Numbered from the stretch's first letter, positions 33,239 to 46,265 are shown. The stretch is DNA of 64,000 nt from Cichorium intybus (GCA_023525715.1 CM042014.1:25693904-25757903), one strand, 5' to 3'. Notes: a model not told the origin generated them from the letters alone. Made by a program: numbers and translations.

Positions 33239-36200
33239 AATTCTCCCCTCCTTCAAAAGATTTCGTCCCCGAAATCATACAAGGAGTTGAGGGTACGTCT
33301 TCCTCGTTTCGCTTTCGGTCTTCCACATCGTGTCGGAAACTATATGGTATTGCCTAAGCACTTAACCATACTAGTCTTCTTATCTCGTGATTACATCACA
33401 ATCCGCATATCATTCCTCCGGTTGTCCCGGGTACCTTATCTACGTATCTTTCTTCATCTATTTTCATCTTGTCATAAGGGATTTGTTGGAAATTGTCAAC
33501 ACCTAATTCCTTTCTTGTCGTCCCAACAAATTTTAACCTTTCCAAAGGTTTACCCTTCACACTAACATATTCCTTTACTTGAAATCTCAAAGGCTTTTAC
33601 TCAACGATTCACACACCACTTATAATTTCTTAACCATTCTTCAATTGCGTTCATACCTGTCAGGTATTTTCTTCAGTTTGTATAACAAACTAGGATCTAG
33701 TCAACAGCTTTGCCACATCTTCATTTCAAAAATCGAAGGTTATCACGGTATTCCATACCATACTTCATACGAGTCATCAAACTACCAACATGTAGGCTGC
33801 TATTTCTTGTAAATTCTATCAACAATAGACAATCTTCTCATCTTCTACTAGGGTCTTCTGTGCAATCTTCAAGCACATCTTCTAAAGTCTGAATTATCAG
33901 ATCATTTTGTTCATCAATTCACAATACTTGCGGAGACTTTATCACAAAGTCTATAACAATGTTGTCCCATTTCTTTTATGGGGCCAACTACGGTTTAATT
34001 TCTTCGCACGTTTCTACCGGTTTGACTTTACGTCACGTACAAGTCAAATACTTTTCATGTGTCTTTCCATGCCTTTCTTCTGTCCCGGCCACCAACACAT
34101 AGGTTTTATCGACCTATCCAGTCTGGTATTGCCCCGGGTATACCACATATCTAATGCAAAATACATCTTTTCAAGATGATTTTCATATTTCACTCGGTTT
34201 TGGAACTCACATACACAACCACCAAGGGTTTCCAATCGCCGTGAGTTTCTAACTAGCTTCTTTCGATAGCTAGGCATTCATTCATTTATCACATTTTCAG
34301 ACTTGCACCCATCTTTCTGTGCTACCCGAATCAACTCAGGTAATCAATTCGCCACATTCATACATGTGGATGTAACCTTCAAAGGTTACTCTTTTCAATT
34401 CCAGGCATCTATAGCCACATCTTTCTTTCTGAGATGGTACAAGATTCCATAACCGAAATCTTTAAGTAATCCATCTATCTTTCATCTAGCTCATATATAG
34501 CTTCTTTTCTGACCAATAAAGTATTTCAAGCTCTAATGATCCACATAAACAATAAGCTTTACACCATATGCGTAGTGTCTCCAAAGCTTAATACCAAAAT
34601 CATAGTTGCTACTGCAACATCTTGCATCTACGATCGAATCGGGATGCATTTCTATAATCCAATTTATCCGCTTAGCATCAAAGCTAACATCAGAATTTCA
34701 CATAAGGTTTATCCCAAACCTTTACAAGATATCTGTGGTCTTTCTACCACTCAAACTTTATACTTTTATTAGTCAACCTTAGTCAACTGAACAACAATCA
34801 AGGAGCAGCTTACTACAACTCCCCCATAGCAACCCGCCAATCCAAGGAAACTACTACTAATTCAGTCAGATTCCAAGGCGGTTTCTGTCTTATCACATCA
34901 GTATTTCCACTGTATCTACTTTATCATCTCTGGCAGTATTAACATGCCCAAAGAATGTAAGTCTCCAATATCTGGTACAAACGTACCTCATATACGATCT
35001 GGTTTCGAGAATATCAGATTCTCATCAGTCAATGCACACATGCATCAACTTGTCTTTCTTCTTTTCAAACAAGGTAGGGCTCCATACGATGACACATACG
35101 GTCATAAGAGACCCCAAAACAACATTTTCTTTTAGTTGTTTTCCAACTCTGCCATCTCTACAGATACAAATCAGTACAAAGCCTAAATAGCAGGAACGGC
35201 TCTCAAACTCAGCTTTACCATAAACTTTTCTCGCCTATCAGGCAGAAATTCTGGATGTTCTTTTCAAAAGAAACATCCGAGAATTTATTCAAAGTAGTAC
35301 ATTACTAGCACTGCTTTATCTAACTTGGCCAATACCACGTATGCCAATTACAACATCATTCTTTTACTAACTCATTTCCGAGTTTAAGCAAAGAAAATAA
35401 CCGGTATTCTCAACAACGGTCATTGACCATGGATTTTCGTCCATTTCATTTCTGTTTTAAGAACCATACTGTTCTTATTTCTACAACTCATGTTAGCATA
35501 ATTCAGTGCTAACCAATTCATAAGCTCCCTTGCTTCAGATTCACTGGTAGTCATCAGCTTTAGATTTATAGGGAAAATGGTCCCGTAAATCCTAGGCAAA
35601 CTACCTTCCAGGTGTTCAATATCTAGAACATATTCGCTATCTGCAATAGCTACTTCCAACTTTTCATCCATAAACATTGATGAAATATTCAATCAAGACA
35701 TCAGTGTCACCGATCCAAGGCATAGCTTCATGGATCAAATATAACATACACGAGTTATATTCAAGACAATTACATCGGGGATCATATCAGTCTCCTCACG
35801 AGCTTCTTCCACAATTCGCTGGAATGCTCAAGGTACCACTGGTCCTTTTCGACCATTCATTTCTCCTTTCTTTCCTGGGTTCATCACCTGTTACTCCACA
35901 TTTAGCATGTGAGTATTTCATAAGAAAGTGATCTACATTTCCACACTGGAAACACTTTCATTCCATACAACATCCCGAGCAATATGCTCCCATTTTCTGC
36001 AAATTCCGCATGTCAACGGTAGAGTCTCAACTCTCAAACGTTCTAAGTGCTTTTCCTGCACTTCTTATATCACATCATCTTTTCGTTCCGGTCCCTTCCC
36101 TTTAAGGTTAGACCTAATTCGTTTTAATTTCTTCTGAGAAGTCCACTAATATTTCTGCTTTTCTTGTAGTCTCAACTACTATTCTTTCACCTTGAATATC

Positions 36201-36536
36201 AACCAAGGTGAGCAACCGATTTCTTTTTCTGACCGCTACAGCTACTACTGCTTGTCAATTGGATTTTTCTGCTTTTCGTCCCCTTTTTGCTCCACGTACA
36301 ACGGAGTCTTGAGAAGGGTTGGTCCATTTCCTAGAGCTTCGCGCCCTAAATGTCTCCCAAGGAGTTTTACAATTCATACTTCTTATACGTCAGAAGTTAG
36401 CAACAGTTAGGTTATATATGTATAATAACATCTATATACACCTAACTATGCATCATGTCTACTATCTCAGGGTTTAAGTCCAGGAATCTACTCTATAGAC
36501 ACCTAGTTCACTTAAACCTCGGCTCTGATACCAACT
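33239..36536 (-). pseudogene. Degenerate gypsy gag-pol remnant
   Basis: Short minus-strand frames keep the pol order. 35692-35420 resembles the protease region (EVAIADSEY, then LMNWL for the usual GMDWL, then KIHG). 34277-34044 resembles the integrase zinc finger (MCWWPGQKKGMERHMK). 33590-33396 resembles the integrase C-terminus/chromodomain side. No RT YxDD or integrase triad can be read, and the region is about half the length of a working gag-pol. The primer-proximal 36140-36521 is a noncoding leader. Confidence 0.7.
36522..36533 (-). other. Primer-binding site, tRNA-iMet type
   Basis: Minus-strand TGGTATCAGAGC three bases inside the 5' LTR (36537). Confidence 0.95.
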
Positions 36537-39119
36537 TGTAACACCCGGCTTTTAAAACAAAACACCCCTGAAAAATTTTTCATTTAAAACCAAGGTTTCA
36601 ATACATAAAACCATAAAAAGGGGTATATTTTAACAAAAACGGGTACAAGTGTATCAAGGAGAATATATAATACCAATATCTCCTTTGAAGCCGGGCTGCT
36701 ACTGACAGCATCTACAAGTCCCACTTCAAGAGTCACGGACTCTATCTTGTCCCCTATCAGTATCATGCTAACCTGCAGGGACATTAACAAACGGTATGAG
36801 CTACAAAGCTCAGTGAGTAATCAAGTCTGCAAATAACGTATATCGAAATACAATAATATAATTCTCTGGATATCGAATCCAGAATCCTAGCCTTACTGGC
36901 TGACCGCATATATTCTAGGATTTCACATCCTAATCATATAGCCTTACAGGCTGAATCATAGTAACCTGTAATTAACAAGCCACGTCAGTTATTTGCACAT
37001 ATAATCATATATAATCTTTTCTGTCCCATGTTTCTTAGTCACCATGGACTGCATCAATATCATGGCTATATAAGCCGCATCGTTTATCATGGCTATACAA
37101 GCCACACCAAAGCTTTTTCAGCATATAATTCATAGTCCAAAGACCGTACCTGTCTGGGTTCAACAACCCAGTATCGTAGCTATGAGGCTGTACCATTTCC
37201 GTATAATCATATCGTAACCATATAGGCTGCACCAGTTGGATATAGCATCCAATATCATAGCCACGAGAGGCCGCACCATCGGTTATCAGTTTCTTTCACG
37301 AACAAATATGGCTCACGGGTTAGCCCGCTGTTGCCTTGGCTCACGGGTTAGCCCGCTGTTGCCTAGACTCACGGGTTAGCCCGCTGTTGTCTATATAAGT
37401 CTGGCTCATCAAATTAAACCATGGCTCACGGGTAAGCCCGCTGTTGCCTGAAATATGTGGCTCACGGGAAGATCCCGCTGTTGCCTAGACTCACGGCTGG
37501 TTCCGGTCTTGTCTATATAAGTAAATATATGGCTCACAGGAAAATCCCGCTGTTGCCTAGACTCACGGCTGGTCCCGGTCTTGTCTATATAAGTGTTATT
37601 GACTCACGGCTGGTTCCGGTCTTGTCAATAAAGGTTTGACTCACAGCTCCGTTCTTGTCTTTATCAGACTCACGGCTTATCTGGTATTGTCATCTTCATA
37701 TATCTTCAAACTTGTCATTTTCGTCCCACAAGTCAATTTCAACCTGTAACAATTTAATCATCATATATCATATATGATATCAGTGAGATTACTCACCTGG
37801 ATGCTAGTTGCATTTAAATCCCGGTTGTTTCTTGCCTTTGCGTGCACCATAACCATTTTGTCCCGTACCTATATAATCATTTATATACCAAATGATAATA
37901 GGTTAATAACCATTCCAATTAACTCTAATACAATAGAGTTCAATACAATATCATTATAAACAATGCTTAGTTAATAAACTTTCCGTTTACTAACTTTTTG
38001 TGAATTTTACTATTCACCGAGGCATTCGAATCGATCTATAGTGCCCCCGAGGGGTAGAAAACTCAACTTAATAATTTTCCCAAACTTTTCAGACCATAAC
38101 GAGCCTATGGTCCAAATTTGAGCTAAAACGGACAAGCCAAACGAAAGTTAGCGAGTCGGAAGTCCCCTGCTTGGAGGCGCACTGCGCCAGGAATCAGGCG
38201 CACTGCGCCTGGGCGCACCCCGCCCTGATCCTGGGCGCACTGCGCCCTGCGCCTGTGCAGAGCTCCTGGACAGTCGCGATTTATGCACTGTAGCAAGCAG
38301 TTTTGGACCATTAAGTCCTTAATCCAGTCCTTAATCGATTGGGGTTTGTTTCTAGGCTAAAACCTTATACTCTAACAAGGTTTTCAACCATTCAAAACAA
38401 CTAAATCAAATCAAAATGAAGAATTAGGGTTCTTAGTTCCAAAACCCCAAAACTTCAAATTCATCAACAATAACAACCTACTTCCATTTTCTTGAGTTAA
38501 GTCCTTTCTAACATGACTTAATGGAAGTAATAAGCCATTTAAACCACATAATTGTAACTGAAATGTACAAATTTCAGTTTCTATAAAACCAAACCAAGAA
38601 CACTTCAAGAACTTGGTTAAAATCAAGTTTACTAACCTTTCAAGCCTAGGAATCATCAATTCCAATCCATAGTTCCAATTCCTTGCTTCAATCCTTCAAG
38701 ATTTTCCAGAAATCTCTCTCAATTCTCTTCTCCCGTTGCTGCACAAATGAATGGTCAAAGAGAGAGTCAACTCTCTCCTATTTATACCACAAAATTTTTC
38801 AATTTTGGTCCTAAAGTTCATTTTCTTGAACTTTGACCACAAGATCAAGTTTTATAACAATAAAACTTTCATTCTTTACACATTTGCCACTAACAACAAT
38901 ATTTTTACATAATTGGTCGTTGACTTGGTCAAATGACCAAATTACCCTTTTGCGGTAAAACGACCAAAAATCAATTTATATAACATTTTAAGTTCAAAAC
39001 TCAAAATATTATTTCAACCCAAATACTTTTCTGTCCAAAAGACCAATTTACCCTTCCAAGGTAAAATGACCATTTTACCCTTTTTATTATATTTATAAAA
39101 AGAGTGTCTCGGCGTTACA
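36537..39119 (-). repeat. 5' LTR of the nested gypsy element
   Basis: Same sequence as 30656-33238, including minisatellite (about 37308-37676) and GC palindrome cluster (about 38176-38252). Followed by target duplication CACAC. Confidence 0.95.
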
Positions 39120-39124
39120 CACAC

Positions 39125-40032
39125 GCTCCACCAATGTTTCATAAAGTGCAATGTGCAATTTCATGGATTAGCACCAATTCACATTTTTCCTAAAGTAACT
39201 AGATTGAGATTTTATTAAGTGTTCTAGTACTTTGAATCATTATACTTTTAGTGATTATTAGGCGGTCCTATCAAACCTGTTCGGCTAACGACCCTCCACT
39301 AATCAGGCGAGCGGTGGGCGCCCATTAGACCGCCATTTTATAGGCAGTCTCCTTATAACCACTTTATAGACCAGCTTCGTGAATGAGGCCTACTAATGAT
39401 TTGACTAACCATTTAATCTCATACATATAAAAAATAACTTCCTAGTTATAATATATATAAGATGTAATTTTTTAAACCTTTAAAAAATTGTTTCTGGTTT
39501 ATCTTTTAATTTATTGTCAATTTAAGCTATTAAATTTAAAATTAAATTAAACCATTTAAAGCCAATTTAATTATCTTTTAATTAACCAATTAATTAAATT
39601 AATTAAATTTGATATTTTAAACCTTTTAAAATATTTCTAGATTTTATCTATTAATTTTCGCAATTTAAAACAATTAAATCGAAATTAATTAAATCCTATT
39701 AATTATCTTTTTAATTAAACAATTAATTAAATTAATTAATTTTGCAGATAGGTGTCACAAAATAATCAAATTAATTTAAACCTATCATTATCCCCTAATT
39801 TTCGAATTTTAGGATAAGAGGTTTAAGGTTTTATCTATTTAAACAATTAAAGTTACCAAAAATAGAAAGCCTACTGAACCCTTCCTAAATTCACGCCAAG
39901 CAGGGGGAGAGGCCAGGGTTTTTCAAAACCCTAACCCTAATATTCAAAACGGCTACATTAGGGTTTAGAAACAATAAACCCTAATTTACAGGATACAGTT
40001 ATAGCAATTTAACAAGAAAACACACCAAATAA
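39125..40032 (-). other. Copia leader, distal part
   Basis: Continuation of the copia leader interrupted by the gypsy insertion. Very AT-rich (39430-39850) with repeated TTAATTAAATTAATTAA phrases. No coding frame. Confidence 0.75.
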
Positions 40033-40043
40033 CTCTGATACCA
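40033..40043 (-). other. Copia primer-binding site, tRNA-iMet type
   Basis: Minus-strand TGGTATCAGAG, one base from the 5' LTR end at 40045. Confidence 0.9.
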
Positions 40044-40044
40044 C

Positions 40045-40825
40045 TGAAAGGTTTTCTGCAACTATGAACTAAAATTCCTAAGTTCACATGCAACCTATAT
40101 AGATCTATGTTTTCTTCTAGTTAAACATATAACAAATCCTAAAAGGCCAGAAAGAATTAAACTAAAAGAAAGATTAAGAAAAACCAACCTTTATAGTAAC
40201 TTGGAAGCAAAGCAACAGAAATCTCTTGCCTCAAATGCAGTCACACCCTTAACTGAAGCTTGGCCGAAAATCCTTGGGGAGAGAGTCAATAAAATCGCAG
40301 GTATTAGGGTTAGAGAGCCTCCCTATTTATAGGCTCCATGTGGTGATCAGATAATCGTTACGGATAAACCTTTTTGAATTCGAATTAAGATAAAACTATT
40401 ATTTTAATCATTCAAACCATATTTATCTGTAAATATATATATTTCGAAAAAATATATATATCTATATATATATTTCCGCCAACCACACTCACTCACTAGA
40501 ACTGTCACTTACTCAACTATTGAATAATTATAGTTTTAGTCCTTGTACCTTTAATTAATTAATTTAACTGCCAAATTAATTCCAATTAATTCCAGAAAAA
40601 ATTTTAATTAATTATTATAGTTTCTAATTAATATATTATCACTTAAATATATTAATAAAATATTTATTTAATTCCTATTGATTTATTAATCACATAATAA
40701 ATCAATCTTCTCTCTACCGGACTTTCTACCAATCCTCCAACTATGAGGGCAACCCAAATGGACTATGCTACTATTAATTAGATAAATACTTATTATTAGT
40801 CATGGCTTAGACACCTAATCCAACA
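40045..40825 (-). repeat. 5' LTR of the copia element
   Basis: 781 bp; partner of 20633-21510. Followed by the AAATA target duplication at 40826-40830. Confidence 0.95.
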
Positions 40826-40862
40826 AAATATATAACCTAATTACGACAAAGTTATATTACAT

Positions 40863-42910
40863 TTAGTTCAAATCCACGGTAGGATAAACTATTTCACTTT
40901 GTGAGGCGCTACTAGAGGCCCCTCTTTTACTCGTTTTCCCTTTCTTACCTGTAACACCGCTTTTTCTTAAACCTTCGGGTTTACGAGTTGGAACCAACAC
41001 AGGACATGTAGTTCTTGTGTGACCCCTTTGATGGAAACAAGAACATTCTTTTATTATTGGACCCTCACCTTGTGACAGAATCCGATCGGTATTTTTTGGT
41101 CTTCCAGGTTGACGTCTGTCCATTACTGGGGGTCTCACCAAAATGAAACCATCGATTATCTCCATCACAAGGGGTGGGTAGAGGGTTGATAATGTACTCA
41201 TATGTCTTCTTGTAAAACATAACATGATATGCATTGTGGACCGATCCTTTACAATCTCCATGGTTTATGTTGTTTAACACTCTTATCAGATGCCCACAAT
41301 GTATGTCAGACAGTTGCCACTTGCGACATGAACATGTTGAGTCTTCAAAATTAACAATCCTATCTCTAAGGAAGTCTACAACCTGGAATCTAGAATTTGT
41401 AATTGGACGAACTATCTAGTTGCTACTTTTAGTTATTCTTTTACGAATGTTTTCTTCCGCCCATGGAGTGAGTGTTGTTTTTAGACCAGCTAAACAAATA
41501 TTTAAAGTTGGTGGGTCAATATAATTGATACAACATAAATATGACAAGGTTATTTGTCTATGATGAACGATGTAAGTCTTACATCGACGATTGCGACGTT
41601 CAAAATACCATTGTTGCATTGTTGATCGAAAGAAGTCAATAAGCATCAACACTTACATCTTTTTGGCGTATCGGGATAGTACATTTATGGACTCGGCATT
41701 GTTTGATATCATAAGATTATACCGCATCCCTTCAAATTTAGATCGAGCCCATTTTTGTGGACATGTGCTGTCTAAGTATTTATATAATTCTCTTCTATAA
41801 TTTTGAATTCTTTACATCCATTCATTAAATTCTTCGATTGTATAAGCTTTACATGTCGCCCAAAACAATGACTTGATCTTTGTAGATGATCCAATCTGCC
41901 TCACTACATTACAATATAAATGATGACCATAAATTCCTTGATGTGCAGTTGGGAAAATGTTTTGAATGGTTACGGCTATCGCGACATGCCTATCATATAT
42001 GAAACTAAGAGGTACCATTTACCAACGCAATTGTGCAATTTTTCCATGAACCAAGACCATGTTTTTGTGCACTCACTCTTGCATATTCCACATGCTACCG
42101 GTAATATTTGATTATTACCATCCATTGCAACTACTAATAACATGGTGCCCTTGAAGTCGCCCTTGAGGTGGCAGCGTCTACTACCAATGTCGGTCTACAC
42201 CAGTTGTAGAAAGCATGTAACTACAAAACGTATATTACGTTAATTCTACAATTACATTAATATAGTGATTGTGAAATTGATTAGTAAAAGCAATACTTAC
42301 CGAGCAACCTAATGACATAGAAAAAAATTGAAATCGATCGTCGTCATCTGTTCTGATTAAAGTGACAATCCCAGGATTACTGTTTCTCCCTTCATGCTTG
42401 TTTGTAACTAATATCAATTCTATACTTCGAATTTATATCACGCATTATGTCACTGCCACGATATACCCTATTATGATTGGTAGCCATTACCTCAGCTAAC
42501 GGATGACCTAATACTTTATTGTTTGCTTGGCAATGGTTTGGGTTGAGTTGTGAAGACGAGGATGAGTGTTCATTAACAAGCTTAGTGCAGTGGAATGCGC
42601 TGTACCATCTTGATAACAAACAACCTCAAACCTTGTTTTTGATGATCTACTTATTTTTTATTAAAAACCTTCGCTCACACTTTTTAACACAAAGTGCACA
42701 TTTCATATTATCTTTGGTTTTGAAGGTTTGAAGAACTGCAATGTTTTGTGATGGGTGGTAGCTGTAGGATGGGGTTTTTATCTTTACCTGGGACAGGACA
42801 TGGTGGTGGCTGTGGCATACCGTGTAACAATGTGCCACTGCGCCGATTTTCTTGAGCATTATCCAACCCTCCTTCATCACGTCCTTCCAAGTCCGATAAA
42901 CGTAAATCAC
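40863..42910 (-). pseudogene. MuDR-type (MULE) transposase, frameshifted remnant
   Basis: Successive minus-strand pieces in different frames rebuild a mudrA-like transposase. 42740-42647 has QTFKTKDNMKCAL (MuDR N-terminal domain). 42560-42400 has LNPNHCQANNKVLGHPL and DISYKQA. 42380-42290 has NPGIVTLIRTDDDDRFQFF and SLGC. 42018-41812 has IYDRHVAIAVTIQNIFPTAH, part of the catalytic core. 41640-41416 has STMQQWYFERR and LTPWAEE. 41330-41270 has a SWIM zinc finger (CSCRKWQLSDIHCGH). 41160-40990 has MDRRQPGRPKNTDR and a CCHC-like CSCFHQRGHTRTTC. Frame changes and an apparent gap at 42230-42020 show it is dead. No flanking terminal repeats were recognised. Confidence 0.88.
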
Positions 42911-43124
42911 AATCGGAAAGAAGTTATTATTAGAATAATTGTTGTTGTCAAATGTTTAACGAAAGATAATTTGGCTTTTCGTGGAACAAATGAAACAAAT
43001 TATGAGAATTCGAATGGTAACTTTTTTTACTTTAAATAATTGCCGACTTTGACCCCATAATGAAACAACACTTTCGGTTATTCAAGATAAAAAAACTCAC
43101 AATCATTACCTTAGTCAAATTCAA

Positions 43125-44653
43125 ATGAGTTAATTGAAACGTTGGCATCCGAAGTAAAGAGTGCAATCATTAAAAAAAATATGCAAAATATTTTTCTTCA
43201 ATTATTGATTGTACTCGGTATACAAATCACAAAGAACAAATGACTTTGATTATGTGATGTGTTGATATAGTAAACTATCTAATAAAAGTAGAAAAGTTTT
43301 TTCTTGAGTTTTTAGTTGTATATGATACATCTTGCTTGGGTCTTTTTAATGTTTTACAAGATCCTTTAAAATCTCTTGACTTATATATTATATGTGTGTG
43401 ATGACAAGGGTATGATAATATGACAGGAAAACATCAAGGTGTACAAAAACGATTGCTTGATATAAACTCTAAAGCCTTTGATATAAACTTAGTTTAGTGT
43501 TGTGTGATATTGTAAATTCTTGTCACAAAGCAAAAACATTTGTGAAACATGTCAAACAATCTATAACGTGTCTTCTAGTTCTACTAAAAGATGGAATGTT
43601 TTACTTGATTATATAGATGATTTAACGCTGAAATCTTTGTATGCCATTCGTTAGGAAAGCCATATCAAAAGTGTTAAAGCAATAAAGAGTCAAATTGTTC
43701 AAATAAAAGAAGCTTTAATAAACTTAGCCAAAGTAAGTGATGATGTAAAATTTGTAGAGATGTCGAATATTTGGTAAACGGTGAACTTTCAAGTTTTGAA
43801 TGTATTTTAATTTTGGTTATATGGCGTGAAATTTTATATGTAATTAATTTGGTAAGTAAGAAAACACAAGTTAAATATATGTTTCTTGATGTTGCAATTA
43901 AAATTTTAGAGGGAGTGGTTAATTATGTTGAAAAATATAGGGAAAATGGTTTTAATTAAGCTATTATTGAAGCTAAAAAATTGTAGATGTTATTGGAGTT
44001 GAACCTAAATTTCCTATAAAACGCATTTCTTATAGGAAAATACAGTTTGATGAGATTCCAAATACTGAAAGAGAACAACAATCCTCTCAAAAAGCATTTA
44101 GAACCGATTATTTTCTTGTTTTAGTAGACATGACGCTTTCTCAATTAAAAAGTAGATTTAAACCAATGCAATATATTGAATCTATTTTTGAATTTTTGTT
44201 TGACATGTCAAAGTTAGTTGGTTTATCTGATGATGAATTATAAAATGTGTTTGAATCATGAATCTGCTTTGACACATGGTGATGAATGTGATCTTGATTA
44301 CAAATATTTATCTATGGAATTACAAATTTTACCGGATATGTTGATGGAGGAAGCATCGGAAGTAGGAAAGCCCTTGGACATCAATTTAAATTATAGAGTT
44401 TGCAAAGAAGATGGATATGGTTGTGAATTTTTTACTTGCATATAAATGACCGTACCGATTACTGTAACATCCGCTGAAAAAAGTTTTTCCAAGCATAAAT
44501 TGTTAAAGTCATATATCCGGAGTACCCTGACCAAAAAAGATTGAATGATTTAGCAATTTTAAGTATGAAAATCAATTTCTAGCCCATGTGAACTAAAATA
44601 AAGTAATTGATGAATTTGCTTCAAAGAATGCATGTAGACGTCGTTTTAGATGA
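43125..44653 (+). pseudogene. hAT-family transposase (TTF/ZMYM1-like), frameshifted remnant
   Basis: Plus-strand frames match plant hAT proteins annotated as zinc finger MYM-type 1 or TTF-type. 43215-43400: DCTRYTNHKEQMTL, VEKFFLEFLVVYDTS and GLFNVLQDPLKSLDL. 43425-43490: GKHQGVQKRLLDINSKAF. 43660-43960: SVKAIKSQIVQIKEALINLA then an Ile/Trp-rich stretch. 44030-44250: RKIQFDEIPNTEREQQSS to MSKLVGLSDDEL then a stop. 44440-44560: C-terminal dimerisation motif SAEKSFSKHKLLKSYIRSTL. Multiple stops and frameshifts. The N-terminal zinc finger is not seen. Confidence 0.85.
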
Positions 44654-45420
44654 TTTGCAAGTTTATTTGTAATAGTATGAATTTTCTTAAATAAAAAAAG
44701 TTTGCATTTTTGTTTTATAGCTATATGTTATATGTCTTTAGTATATATTACGACATAAGGGGCATTATTAGCCTACTTCATCAAAATCAGCGACTAACTC
44801 TAAAACAAACCACTTTGACGATACTTTGTAAGAATCATAAAAGAGGTTATTTACGATACTTTGTAATTGCATATGGACCCATGAGTTGGGCTAGTCATAC
44901 CTTTCGTATTTGAACATGATTTGAAAAGACATGAAGTGGTCAAAACGGACTCGTTTTGGGCTAGGCCTTGGCTCCCTTGAGTCTTAGATGTGATCCGTCA
45001 TAACGATGTAATGTAGTAATCCGACAATATTTTACACATATAAATGATGATGTATCTGCTTACTTATCTAGAAAATACACATTTTACTATTAATAAAAAT
45101 AAAAATAATATATATAGATTGTTGTTCAGCATATTTTTATCAAAGATACACGGTATATGAGTATTTTTTATTGATATTCATTTATGTTAAAGAAAGACAT
45201 TACTTCAATTGTATTTACATCCATGATAAAGATTATACAAAAGCGTAGTTTTGTTCTAGCTATATTTCCGTACTTTTGCTGTGTTACCAAATCAATTTGA
45301 CCAACAAATTTAACCTGTGTTATTTAGCAAAAGAGGAAGTTGAGCAAAAATTTGAAATATGCACGACATCGGAATATGGCGTTTTCCGAAAGAGTCCAAA
45401 AGGCAATTGAAACTTGTGCT
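44654..45420. other. Intergenic sequence upstream of the oleosin gene
   Basis: AT-rich, no recognisable element or ORF. It should contain the distal oleosin promoter. Confidence 0.5.
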
Positions 45421-45421
45421 T

Positions 45422-45460
45422 CATGCAAGCCTATTGCTTCCATCTCATCACATACGTGTC
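45422..45460 (+). promoter_or_regulatory. Seed-type promoter motifs: RY element and ABRE-like box
   Basis: CATGCA (45422-45427) is the RY core bound by B3 factors such as ABI3/FUS3. ACGTGTC (45454-45460) is an ABA-response-like G-box. They lie 107-145 bp upstream of the ATG, with a weak TATA-like TTTATTAA near 45486. The pairing of RY and ABRE is typical of oleosin and storage-protein promoters; use in vivo is inferred. Confidence 0.55.
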
Positions 45461-45566
45461 ATCACCTTGCATTCACCCCTTCATCTTTATTAACACCACC
45501 GTCTCCACCTCTCTCATCGACATTCTTCTCTTTTTCTCTCTAGATTCTTCATTGTTGATTTCATCC

Positions 45567-46112
45567 ATGGCTACACACGATCGTGATCGTCATCCCCACC
45601 AGGTCCAAGTCCACACCATCCAACACCAACGATATGATCAAGGCGGCAACAAGTCGTCGCTCTTCCCTCAACAAGGACCGTCAAAGAGCAAAGTCCTGGC
45701 CGTCATGGCCTTGCTTCCGGTGGGCGGGATCCTACTTGGCCTCGCCGGGATCACCCTAGTTGGCTCCATGATCGGGCTGGCTCTCGCCACTCCAGTTTTC
45801 ATCATCTTCAGTCCGGTTATTATCCCGGCAGTCCTTACCATCGGGCTGGCGGTAGCCGGATTTCTGACATCCGGGACCTTTGGGTTGACGGGGCTGAGCT
45901 CGTTGTCGTTTCTGGTGAACAGTCTGAGGCAGGCGACGGGGACGGTGCCGGAGCAGATTGACTATGCGAAGAGGAGGGTTCAGGATATGGTGGATTACAC
46001 AGGGCAGAAGACGAAGGAGGTGGGGCAAACCATTCAGGACAAGGCTCATGAAATCGGACCAGAGGGTCAAGTTCATGGCGGTGCCAAGGAAGGACGTGGT
46101 GCGAGGACTTGA
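45567..46112 (+). CDS. Oleosin (probably H-isoform), 181 aa
   Basis: Oleosins coat seed oil bodies, inserting a long hydrophobic hairpin into the triacylglycerol core and preventing fusion. Residues 1-40 are a polar, His/Gln-rich N-terminal arm. About 42-113 is an unbroken hydrophobic segment with the diagnostic proline knot: P76, S82, P83 and P87 fit PX5SPX3P exactly. About 114-181 is an amphipathic C-terminal arm (VPEQIDYAKRRVQDMVDY, GQKTKEVGQ, KAHE) whose length fits the H-isoform. The gene has no intron, as is usual. I chose the ATG at 45567 because an in-frame ATG 153 bp upstream would add 51 residues unlike any oleosin and cover the CT-rich leader. The only host gene in the window that looks functional; TE remnants lie on both sides. 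Confidence 0.96.
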   Translation: MATHDRDRHPHQVQVHTIQHQRYDQGGNKSSLFPQQGPSKSKVLAVMALLPVGGILLGLAGITLVGSMIGLALATPVFIIFSPVIIPAVLTIGLAVAGFLTSGTFGLTGLSSLSFLVNSLRQATGTVPEQIDYAKRRVQDMVDYTGQKTKEVGQTIQDKAHEIGPEGQVHGGAKEGRGART

Positions 46113-46259
46113 GCCAATAATGTTGAAATTGTGGAGTTAAATTAATGTTTTTGAGTCTTTTGTGTGTTTTAATTTTATGGTGAAATAGAGTATTGTACTT
46201 GTGATCATGGAAAGCTTTATCTTCTATGAAGGCCAGTTCCTTTCTTTCGACTGTGTTTA

Positions 46260-46265
46260 AATAAA
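46260..46265 (+). terminator. Oleosin poly(A) signal candidate
   Basis: AATAAA about 150 bp after the oleosin stop codon, in an AT-rich 3' region. Confidence 0.5.

Larger units (their letters stand above)
30656..39119 (-). mobile_element. Non-autonomous Ty3/gypsy element, complete, nested in the copia leader
   Basis: Two 2583-bp LTRs (30656-33238 and 36537-39119) at a constant offset of 5881, no difference noticed by eye, flanked by perfect CACAC duplications (30651-30655, 39120-39124). LTRs begin TGTAACGCCGAGACAC and end GCCGGGTGTTACA on the minus strand. The iMet primer site is at 36533-36522 and the polypurine tract AAGGAGGGGAGAATTT at 33254-33239. The internal region is only 3.3 kb and its coding sequence is degenerate, so this very young copy must have moved with proteins made elsewhere. 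Confidence 0.95.

Noticed and set aside
39900..39990. Telomere-like CCCTAA repeats
   Set aside because: Only a few AACCCTAA phrases in the copia leader, not a tandem array.
45414..45566. 51-residue N-terminal extension of the oleosin
   Set aside because: Oleosins do not have a hydrophobic leader; the sequence overlaps the CT-rich leader and the RY/ABRE motifs. The ATG at 45567 gives a normal start.
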